A stretch of 19,128 bases of DNA, taken from contig JAPONU010000065.1 in the NCBI GenBank assembly GCA_026713745.1, positions 1-19,128 on the forward strand, given 5' to 3'. The notes under the pieces are model-generated. The model saw only the letters and a list, made by a program, of their open reading frames with translations. It made no database searches and had not been told where the DNA came from. This document shows positions 12,976-19,128 of this stretch, piece by piece. The translations under genes and the position numbers were made by a program. The first letter of the stretch is position 1, and each line of letters starts with the position of its first letter. The stretch comes from a bacterium (GTDB lineage Bacteria; Actinomycetota; Acidimicrobiia; Acidimicrobiales; CATQHL01).

Positions 12976-14292
12976 TCAGAACCTGCGCAGGTCGCCCAGC
13001 GGCCAGAACTGGAAGGCCGCGTTGCCGATGAGGTCCTCCCGGGCGACAGGACCGAAATTGCGGCTGTCGAAGGAGACTCCGCGGTTGTCCCCCAGCACGA
13101 AGACGTGCCCCTCCGGCACGGTGCAGGCCTTGTCGCCGGTGAAACCCTCGGTCGGATCGCAGTTGGGTATGGCCGAACGCACGTAAGTGCCCGTCCCTGC
13201 AGAAAGGTAGGGCTCGCGGACCCAACTCTCGCCGATCCTCACGAGACCGTCCACGAAGATGACCGACTCACCTTCGAGAGCGATGACCCTCTTCACCAAG
13301 TCGCCGTCCGGCCTGCCGAAGACCACGAGGTCGCCACGCGACGGATTGCTGGAGAGCTTGTTGACGAGTATCCGGTCGCCGGCCGTCAGGGTCGGCTCCA
13401 TCGATCCCGATTCCACGTGGAACGCATGGGCGACGAACGAGCGGATGACGAGCGACAGAACGATGGCGATTGCCACGGTGAGGCCCCAACCCACCGCGGT
13501 GCGCCACCTGCTCTGCGTCTCCTGAAGATCCTCGTCGAAGTCGGCGAGGTAGTCGTCGTCGTAGGGGGCGTCCGGCGGTTCGGGGTCGCGCGGGGCGGAG
13601 CGGGGGCGGCGCGGTACCGGCGGTGCCGGCGCGGGACTCGGCGGCGCCCCCGCAAGCAAGGGGTCGGCATGGCGCGACGCCCGAACGGGGGCGGGCCGGG
13701 GAGCGCGCCGGCGCGCCGGAGGGGGGATCGGAGGAGGCACCTGCGGGGGGCGCGGTACTCGTGGTTGCGGTCTGAATCCCGGCTCTGCAACCGGTGGGCG
13801 AGGCGCAGGCGGGACGGGTGCCTCCCGGGGAGGCGCCGCGGCGGGCGGGGGCGCGGGTGGGGCGGCAGGTGGCGCTGTCCGCGCGGTCTCGACAGGGGCT
13901 GCGGCGGGCACGTCCGGCGGCGGTCCCGGATCATCCGGCGGGGCGGTGGGGCTCTCCGGATCCGGCGACAGCAACTCATCGAGGAGTCCAGGGTCAGCCG
14001 CTGCCGGAGCCTCCTCGGGCGCAGCCGGGCGGGAGGCCGGGGGCGCCGGATGCGGCGGTGGTTGCGGTGGTGGCGATGGCTCCTCAGCGGGTGGCTCCTC
14101 GACGTGTGCGGCGTCGTGCGCGGGAGGCTCCGGGACGGCGTCGGCATCGGAATCCTCGGTGGGCGGACTGCCCGCCACCTCTGGTCCCGCAGGCATCGGC
14201 CGGCTGGTGAGTTGATCCAGGATGTGGTCCACCCATGCCGGATCGGACGGGTCCGGCTCGCGCGGGGACTTCCCTGGCGGTTCTTGGGTCAT
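12976..14292 (-). CDS. lepB: Signal peptidase I with a long Pro-rich N-terminal tail
   Basis: The C-terminal 175 residues are a type I signal peptidase: one membrane helix (about 263-284), the catalytic Ser297 in SGSMEPTL, the catalytic Lys334 in GDLVKRVIALEG, and the conserved VLGDNRGVSFDSRNFG. The active site faces outside and cleaves signal peptides from exported proteins. Cys378 and Cys390 could form a disulfide. The first 260 or so residues form a hydrophilic tail extremely rich in Pro, Ala and Glu, which should lie in the cytoplasm. ATG 14292 (438 residues) is chosen; an in-frame GTG at 14376 would overlap the upstream gene by 44 bases. The sequence in front of ATG contains GGTGA 9 bases away and a TACGGT box, so either a weak ribosome-binding site or a short leader is possible. 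Confidence 0.93.
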   Translation of the reverse strand: MTQEPPGKSPREPDPSDPAWVDHILDQLTSRPMPAGPEVAGSPPTEDSDADAVPEPPAHDAAHVEEPPAEEPSPPPQPPPHPAPPASRPAAPEEAPAAADPGLLDELLSPDPESPTAPPDDPGPPPDVPAAAPVETARTAPPAAPPAPPPAAAPPREAPVPPAPRPPVAEPGFRPQPRVPRPPQVPPPIPPPARRRAPRPAPVRASRHADPLLAGAPPSPAPAPPVPRRPRSAPRDPEPPDAPYDDDYLADFDEDLQETQSRWRTAVGWGLTVAIAIVLSLVIRSFVAHAFHVESGSMEPTLTAGDRILVNKLSSNPSRGDLVVFGRPDGDLVKRVIALEGESVIFVDGLVRIGESWVREPYLSAGTGTYVRSAIPNCDPTEGFTGDKACTVPEGHVFVLGDNRGVSFDSRNFGPVAREDLIGNAAFQFWPLGDLRRF

Positions 14293-14332
14293 CGCGGGTT
14301 CACCGTAACCGACTGAACCATCTGCCCTGCGG

Positions 14333-16297
14333 TTATTCGCCGTAACGTGCGAGGATTCGTCGAGCCGCGCCGACACCCGGTTCGGGTGGCAGGCCCGCGC
14401 CGGCGGTGACCAAAGCGGCCGGTCCGAGACGAAGCAGGAGGCGCTCGAGCCATGCGATCCCGCCGACGGGGAGTCGCACCCGGCAAGTCCGCCCCTCCCA
14501 GTGGACCTGGCTCGCCGGGTAGTAGTCGAGAATCCACTGGGCGGACCCCTCCAGAGCCAACTCCACCCAGGGAGCGTCCGCCGGCGGATCCCAGACTGTC
14601 GCCGGGACCGGTCCCGGCGGCGGGTCGAACGACTCGTCGAGCAGTTCCACCTCGCTCACCCGATCGATGCGGAAGGTGCGCTCCTGGCCGCTGAGCCGGC
14701 AGAACGACCGTACATACCAGGCACCCTCGTGGGCGAAGGTGCGGTAGGGCTCGATGACGCGTTCGGTGACGGCGTCGCGGTCGTAGCTGTAGTACCGGAT
14801 GGCGGCCGGGCGGTGGCTCCGACATCCTTCCCGCAGGGTCAGCAACGCCTTGGAGTTCGCGTCTCCGAGGCGAATCTCGAGTGCCTCGGCCGGGTTCACG
14901 CCGAGCGCTCCGGCGATCTTGGCGAGACCGCGTCCCAGCGCGCTGTCGCCCGTGAGCCCCAACAGGCCGGTCGCCGCGACGAGCAATGCCACCGCTTGTG
15001 GTGGCGTGAGTCGAAGCGGCCGGCGGAAGTAGTCGGCGAAGTTGATCTGGACCCAGCCGTCGGCCACCTCCACCTCGATCAGGGCGTCGGGCGTGTAGGG
15101 CGGTACACCGACCATGAAGACCACCTGCTGCAGATCGTCAAGCAATCCGTCGGCGGGATAGTCGAAGCGCTCGGTGATTTCGGCGACAGTTGCCCCGCCC
15201 CGCTCCGCCACCCAGGGGATGAGCTGCAGGAGCCGGTGCATGCGTTCGGAGGAATTCAGCCTGCGTGGGCCCGGGCCGGCGGTCGCCGCCGGGGGCGGAG
15301 CAGTCGCGGGGAGATCCGTGCCCGTGGCGGTGGGCGAGCTCGGTGCCGGCGAGGTCGGATCCAGGGATCCGGCGGATGCACAGGGGCGGATCCTCTCGAG
15401 CAGCTTTTCCCGCAGTTCCGGTGGGCCGACAAGCTCGGCGCGGTCCAACAGACCGATGACGAAGTCCACGAGGGCGTCGGCATTGGCGACGGACAGGTGC
15501 AGTCGCAGCGACCCGTCGGGGCGGCGCTCGTGGCGCGTGTGGGGGCTCACTTGACCCAATGCCCAATCGGCAACGTCGGCGTCCACGTCGATCTGGGCCG
15601 TACCGACGTCGTCGCCGATCTCCCATGGAGGCCGCTCGAGGCTCCCGGCGGGTTCGGGTTTCGGCACGAAACCGCCGGCGGAGCCGAGCGCCAGCTCGGC
15701 GATGCGGTCGAGGCGAAAGTGTCGCCACGCGGCGCGGTCCTGGTCCTGGCCGCCCAGGTACCAGTGCCCGCGGGTGAAATACAGGCGCACCGGTTCGACA
15801 GAGCGGAATTCGCCGCGATGGCGGAACGTGACCAACCTGCGCTCGCTGATTGCCCGGTAGCAGGTGGCGAGATGTTCATTGAACGGGATCACGGCCAGTT
15901 CGGGCGCCGGATCCCCGTCCGGCGGCCGGCCACCGAGGGCCCAGAAGGCGGTCTCGACCGAGGTGCCCTCCAACCGCACCGTCCGGGTGGCCAGGTGCAG
16001 GGCCGCACGTTCATCGGGGGCCAGGTCGGGGTCGTCGAGATAGTAGTCGCGGGGGTGGATGCGGTAGCCCTCCACCGGTGGGTCGGTGCCCGGCACGACG
16101 CCGGTCCTCAACGGGATCCCCATCTGGCGCAGTTCGCTCTTGTCGCGCTCGAATGTGCGCCTGAACGCCTCCTTGCCACTGGCATAGCCCGCCACCTTGG
16201 CGGCGATCTCGGTGGCCGGCAGCAGCCGCTCAGTGTCCAGCAGGGCTGCGGTCAGATTCAGGAGACGCTCCAGCTTGTCGCTGGCCGGAGTGCTCAC
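14333..16297 (-). CDS. pafBC: PafB-PafC fusion, WYL-domain transcriptional regulator
   Basis: This 654-residue protein is two WYL-domain regulators joined head to tail. Each half has an N-terminal helix-turn-helix-like region (about 8-60 and 350-400) and a WYL domain with its motif (WYL at 179-181; WYV at 527-529), followed by a C-terminal extension. A Pro/Ala/Thr-rich linker (about 305-347) connects them. In mycobacteria PafB and PafC are separate, form a heterodimer and activate the LexA/RecA-independent DNA-damage response; natural fusions are known in other actinobacteria. WYL domains are thought to sense a ligand, possibly single-stranded DNA. The GTG start at 16297 is 22 bases after pafA, with GGGAG 8 bases upstream, so it is probably cotranscribed with pafA. 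Confidence 0.93.
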   Translation of the reverse strand: MSTPASDKLERLLNLTAALLDTERLLPATEIAAKVAGYASGKEAFRRTFERDKSELRQMGIPLRTGVVPGTDPPVEGYRIHPRDYYLDDPDLAPDERAALHLATRTVRLEGTSVETAFWALGGRPPDGDPAPELAVIPFNEHLATCYRAISERRLVTFRHRGEFRSVEPVRLYFTRGHWYLGGQDQDRAAWRHFRLDRIAELALGSAGGFVPKPEPAGSLERPPWEIGDDVGTAQIDVDADVADWALGQVSPHTRHERRPDGSLRLHLSVANADALVDFVIGLLDRAELVGPPELREKLLERIRPCASAGSLDPTSPAPSSPTATGTDLPATAPPPAATAGPGPRRLNSSERMHRLLQLIPWVAERGGATVAEITERFDYPADGLLDDLQQVVFMVGVPPYTPDALIEVEVADGWVQINFADYFRRPLRLTPPQAVALLVAATGLLGLTGDSALGRGLAKIAGALGVNPAEALEIRLGDANSKALLTLREGCRSHRPAAIRYYSYDRDAVTERVIEPYRTFAHEGAWYVRSFCRLSGQERTFRIDRVSEVELLDESFDPPPGPVPATVWDPPADAPWVELALEGSAQWILDYYPASQVHWEGRTCRVRLPVGGIAWLERLLLRLGPAALVTAGAGLPPEPGVGAARRILARYGE

Positions 16298-16319
16298 CGC
16301 AGGGGCTCCCGGCAGCCGT

Positions 16320-17702
16320 TCACAGCGATGCGATCAGCTTCTCGACCCGCTCGTCGTGGGACTTGAACGGGTCCTTGCACAGCACCGTTCGCTGTGCCTG
16401 GTCGTTCAGCTTGAGGTGCACCCAATCGACGGTGTAGTCCCGCTTGCGTGCCTTCGCGCGCCGCACGAACTCGCCGCGCAAGCGGGCCCGGGTGGTCTGA
16501 GGTGGCCGGTGCATCGCCTCGACGACGTCTTCGTGCAGGCAGATGGATTCGACTAGGTCCCGCTCCTGCAGTTTGTAGAACAGCCCACGCTCGCGGCTCA
16601 CGTCGTGGTACTTCAGGTCCAGCAGCGCCAGCCGGGGGTCGTCCCAGGTGAGCCCGTTTCGCTCCCGGTAACGGTCGATCAGCCGGTACTTGATCACCCA
16701 GTCGCATTCCCGGTGCAAGCTGAGGGGGTCGGCTTCGAGGCGCTCCAGGCAGTGGCCCCACATCTGCAGGGCGCGTTTCTGCTCCACGCCGAGGTCGAAC
16801 CGGGTGGAGAACTCCTGGGCCCGCTCGTAGTACTCCCGCTGGATATCCAGGGCGCTCATCTGCCGGCCGTTCGCAAGACGCACGCGCCGCCAGGACCGGG
16901 AACCCTCGCTGATCTTCTCGAAGTCGTCGTGGCTGACCTCCCGGATCGCCCGTATGGGGTTCTCGAGGGTCATGTCGCGCAGGACGATCGATGGTTCCTC
17001 CAGCATCTGCAGGAGGATGCTGCATGCCCCCACCTTCAGGAACGTGGCGTACTCGCTCATGTTGGAATCGCCCACGATGACGTGCAGGCGGCGAAACAGT
17101 TCGGCATTCGCGTGGGGTTCGTCGCGCGTGTTGATGATCGGTCGCGAGCGGGTGGTGGCGCTGGAGACACCCTCCCAGATGTGCTCGGCGCGCTGGCTGA
17201 TGCAGTATTTGGCGCCGCGGGGCGTCAGCAGGATCTTGCCGGCGCCGGCGTAGATCTGCCGGGTCACCAGGAACGGAATGAGAACCTCGCTGTACTCGGC
17301 GAGTTCCTCCCGGCGCGTGGTGAGGTAGTTCTCGTGGCAGCCGTAGGAGTTCCCCGCCGAGTCGGTGTTGTTCTTGAAGAGGTAGATCTCGCCGCGCATG
17401 CCGTCGGCATTGAGACGCTCCTGCGCGTAGACCACCTGCTGGTCCAGTACCAGCTCGCCCGCTCGGTCGTGCGCCACGAGGTCGTAGAGGGAATCGCACT
17501 CGGGGGTGGCGTACTCGGGGTGTGAGCCGACGTCGAGGTACAGCCTGGCTCCGTTGGCCAAGAACACGTTGCTGCTGCGTCCCCACGACACCACCCTGCG
17601 GAACAGGTAGCGCGCCACCTCGTCGGGGCTGAGGCGGCGTTGGCCGCCCAGTGCGAAGGTGACGCCGTACTCGTTCTCGATCCCGTAGATGCGTCGCTGC
17701 AA
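16320..17702 (-). CDS. pafA: Pup-protein ligase PafA
   Basis: This 460-residue carboxylate-amine ligase matches PafA along its length. It uses ATP to join the C-terminal glutamate of Pup to a substrate lysine, marking proteins for the proteasome. Clear landmarks are GIENEYG with the metal-binding Glu9, YLDVGSHPEYAT with the likely catalytic Asp57, LFKNNTDSAGNSYGCHENY, SSATTRSRPIINTRDEPHA and VDWVHLKLNDQAQRTVL near the end. The related depupylase Dop is about 500 residues, and these segments read as PafA rather than Dop. The start is TTG at 17702, matching the MQRRI start of mycobacterial PafA, with AGGGG 7 bases upstream. It follows prcA by 10 bases, and pafBC follows it. Confidence 0.97.
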   Translation of the reverse strand: MQRRIYGIENEYGVTFALGGQRRLSPDEVARYLFRRVVSWGRSSNVFLANGARLYLDVGSHPEYATPECDSLYDLVAHDRAGELVLDQQVVYAQERLNADGMRGEIYLFKNNTDSAGNSYGCHENYLTTRREELAEYSEVLIPFLVTRQIYAGAGKILLTPRGAKYCISQRAEHIWEGVSSATTRSRPIINTRDEPHANAELFRRLHVIVGDSNMSEYATFLKVGACSILLQMLEEPSIVLRDMTLENPIRAIREVSHDDFEKISEGSRSWRRVRLANGRQMSALDIQREYYERAQEFSTRFDLGVEQKRALQMWGHCLERLEADPLSLHRECDWVIKYRLIDRYRERNGLTWDDPRLALLDLKYHDVSRERGLFYKLQERDLVESICLHEDVVEAMHRPPQTTRARLRGEFVRRAKARKRDYTVDWVHLKLNDQAQRTVLCKDPFKSHDERVEKLIASL

Positions 17703-17712
17703 AGTGTGACCC

Positions 17713-18423
17713 CTAGCCCGGGGTCTCGCCGGGTGCGGACTGCGGCTCGCCCCCCAGCGTGTCCACTTCGGATGTCTCCAGGCGGCGGAAGCAGCGTCGG
17801 CCGAGACTGCGGTCGAGCAGGGCGACCTCGAGGTCGGCGCCGGTGAGCGTTCGCTCGGGCCCGGCGAGGGCGGAGACGGCCGCCCTCAGCGCCGCCGCCG
17901 CGTCGGCGCCGGGGTCGTGGATCCCGCCCAGTCGTTCGGAGATGGCCTCGGTCTCACCGCCGAGGACCGACCAGCGGCTCTCGTCGTTGACCGTGCCGTC
18001 GTAGAGAATGTGGAAGAGCTGCTCGGCGCCTGCCTCGTCGCCGATCTCCGCCACGAGGATCTCCACTTCCATGGGCTTCATCTCGTGGGTGAAGATCTGC
18101 CCCAGTATCTGCGCGTACTGGTTGGCGAGACTGCGGGCGTCCACGTCCTGGCGGCTGTAGGCGTAGCCCTTCAGGTCGGCGTGGCGTACGCCGGCGATAC
18201 GGAGTTGATCGAACTCGTTGTACTTGCCGACACCGGCGAATGCGATGCGGTCGTAGATCTCACTGATCTTCCGGAGCGTGTTGGAGACGTTCTCCGCGCA
18301 CAGCAGGACGCCGTCGCGATAGGTCACGGCGACGAGACTCTTGCCCCGGGCGATCCCTTTGCGGGCGTAGTCCGCCCGGTCCTTCATGATCTGCTCGGGC
18401 GCCACGTAGAAGGGCATGTTCAT
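17713..18423 (-). CDS. prcA: 20S proteasome alpha subunit PrcA
   Basis: This 236-residue protein begins MNMPFYVAPEQIMKDRADYA, the conserved N-terminus of actinobacterial alpha subunits, followed by RKGIARGKSLVAVTYRDGVLLCAEN. Alpha subunits form the outer rings of the core particle, control entry to the chamber and have no catalytic threonine. The segment KISEIYDRIAFAGVGKYNEFDQL is also typical. The length is within the normal range, with a variable Ala/Gly-rich C-terminal tail. ATG 18423 has a GGGGG stretch 6 bases upstream. It lies 54 bases after prcB and 10 bases before pafA, so the three genes are probably one operon. Confidence 0.97.
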   Translation of the reverse strand: MNMPFYVAPEQIMKDRADYARKGIARGKSLVAVTYRDGVLLCAENVSNTLRKISEIYDRIAFAGVGKYNEFDQLRIAGVRHADLKGYAYSRQDVDARSLANQYAQILGQIFTHEMKPMEVEILVAEIGDEAGAEQLFHILYDGTVNDESRWSVLGGETEAISERLGGIHDPGADAAAALRAAVSALAGPERTLTGADLEVALLDRSLGRRCFRRLETSEVDTLGGEPQSAPGETPG

Positions 18424-18477
18424 GGGCTGCCCCCGTCACGCGGGCCGCGGTGACGCCCCGGCGCCAACACCTGAGGC

Positions 18478-19128
18478 TCAGGCGGTGTCATCGGGGTTCG
18501 GGTCGGTCGGGGCTTCACCGGTGCGGTCGAATGAGGCGAGCAAAGTCCGGAAGCGCTCCTCGACCTGGGAATCCTCGAATCGCCGGTACCCGTCGGCGTC
18601 GATGTTCACCACGACGGGGAAGATGCCCCTGACGAGGTCGGGACCGCCGGTGGCCGAATCCTCGTCGGCCGCCTCGAAGAGCGCGGCGATGGCGAGGTCG
18701 ACAGCCGCCGCCGGTTCCAGAGCGGGGCGGAAGCCCAGCTTCACGACCGTGCCGGCGTGGAGGCTGCCCGAGCCGCCGGCGGCATAGTCCTGCTCCTCGT
18801 AGCGACCCCCGGTCACGTCGTACTGGAACAGCCGACCGCAGCCGCGGCGCTGGTCCCAGCCTGCGAACAGCGGGACGACGACGAGACCTCGCAGCGCCGA
18901 GGTGAGGTTCGCCCGGACCATCTGGCTCAACTGGTTGGCCTGGCCCTCCAGGCTCAGCGGCTGCCCCTCGACCTTCTCGTAGTGCTCCAGTTGCAGCTGG
19001 AACAGGCGCACCATCTCCATCGACGGCCCGGCCGCGCCGGCGATGGCGACACCGGCGTGACGGCCCGCGGGATACACCTTCTCGATGGTGCGATGGCTGA
19101 TGAAGTTGCCCGCGGTCGCCCGCCGGTC
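18478..19128 (-). CDS. prcB: 20S proteasome beta subunit PrcB (partial, 5' end missing)
   Basis: The frame is open to the right edge. The first visible residues, DRRATAGNFISHRTIEKVYP, align with mature actinobacterial PrcB from Asp17. Asp17 and Lys33, which support catalysis, are therefore present, while the propeptide and the nucleophile Thr1 lie just outside the window, about 16 codons upstream. DSATGGPDLVRGIFP near residue 175 of the visible part and QLEHYEKVEG are typical family segments. Beta subunits form the two inner rings, where proteins are degraded. An in-frame GTG at 19077 is internal and should not be taken as the start. The gene is followed by prcA. Confidence 0.97.
   Translation of the reverse strand, partial: DRRATAGNFISHRTIEKVYPAGRHAGVAIAGAAGPSMEMVRLFQLQLEHYEKVEGQPLSLEGQANQLSQMVRANLTSALRGLVVVPLFAGWDQRRGCGRLFQYDVTGGRYEEQDYAAGGSGSLHAGTVVKLGFRPALEPAAAVDLAIAALFEAADEDSATGGPDLVRGIFPVVVNIDADGYRRFEDSQVEERFRTLLASFDRTGEAPTDPNPDDTA

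Noticed and set aside
12661..14316. 551-codon plus-strand frame opposite lepB
   Set aside because: It begins inside the phosphodiesterase gene in another frame and runs antisense to the signal peptidase; the Gly/Arg-rich product mirrors the Pro-rich codons on the other strand.
14501..16366. 621-codon open frame on the plus strand
   Set aside because: It lies antisense to pafBC, whose WYL domains are clear; the composition is that of a GC-rich shadow frame.
16294..17586. 430-codon minus-strand frame inside pafA
   Set aside because: It is an alternative frame of pafA; the real frame matches PafA from end to end.

Overview
This 19.1 kb window is GC-rich, tightly packed chromosomal DNA from an actinobacterium. 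A 20S proteasome (prcB, prcA) lies beside the Pup ligase pafA, a fused PafB-PafC regulator and a tat-helY block, which together form the core of the actinobacterial Pup-proteasome neighbourhood. A tandem ThyX-like protein, a Proline-rich signal peptidase and a poorly characterised RGG/acidic protein suggest a lineage such as the Acidimicrobiia, but that placement is an inference from memory of the families. Almost all genes are on the minus strand; only two (2373-3833 and 12233-12961) are on the plus strand. No tRNA, rRNA, CRISPR array, insertion sequence or phage gene was seen, and there is no gene-free stretch longer than about 200 bases.

Right to left, in the direction of transcription. 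(1) 19128-12976: prcB (5' end outside the window), prcA, pafA, pafBC fusion and lepB. PafA attaches Pup to lysines, the PrcA/PrcB core degrades the tagged proteins, and PafBC is a WYL-domain transcription factor linked to the DNA-damage response. pup, dop and the ATPase mpa/arc are not visible and may lie beyond the right edge. (2) A plus-strand glycerophosphodiester phosphodiesterase gene (12233-12961) separates lepB from the next block. (3) 12179-5245: a tatB-like gene, tatC and helY, each overlapping the next by 4 bases, followed by a reduced lipid-kinase-like gene, an M20 amidohydrolase and a double-length ThyX-like protein. A hairpin follows this block. (4) 5133-3759: a DUF4193-like acidic zinc-ribbon protein, a GNAT acetyltransferase and a NUDIX hydrolase, coupled by overlapping start and stop codons. 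(5) 2373-3833 on the plus strand: a conserved-looking protein of unknown function whose 3' end overlaps the NUDIX gene antisense. (6) 2323-1: a promoter, a TPP riboswitch, a ThiB-like lipoprotein and a ThiP-like permease that runs off the left edge; this is a thiamine/TPP uptake operon.

Most of the window is core housekeeping DNA. The points most worth following up are the ThyX-like protein whose signature motif is split between its two halves, the permease gene with no ordinary start codon and a REP-like palindrome at its 5' end, a lipid-kinase relative lacking a recognisable ATP-binding lobe, the signal peptidase with a cytoplasmic tail of about 260 residues, the GNAT gene that probably starts at CTG, and the uncharacterised RGG/acidic-tail protein.
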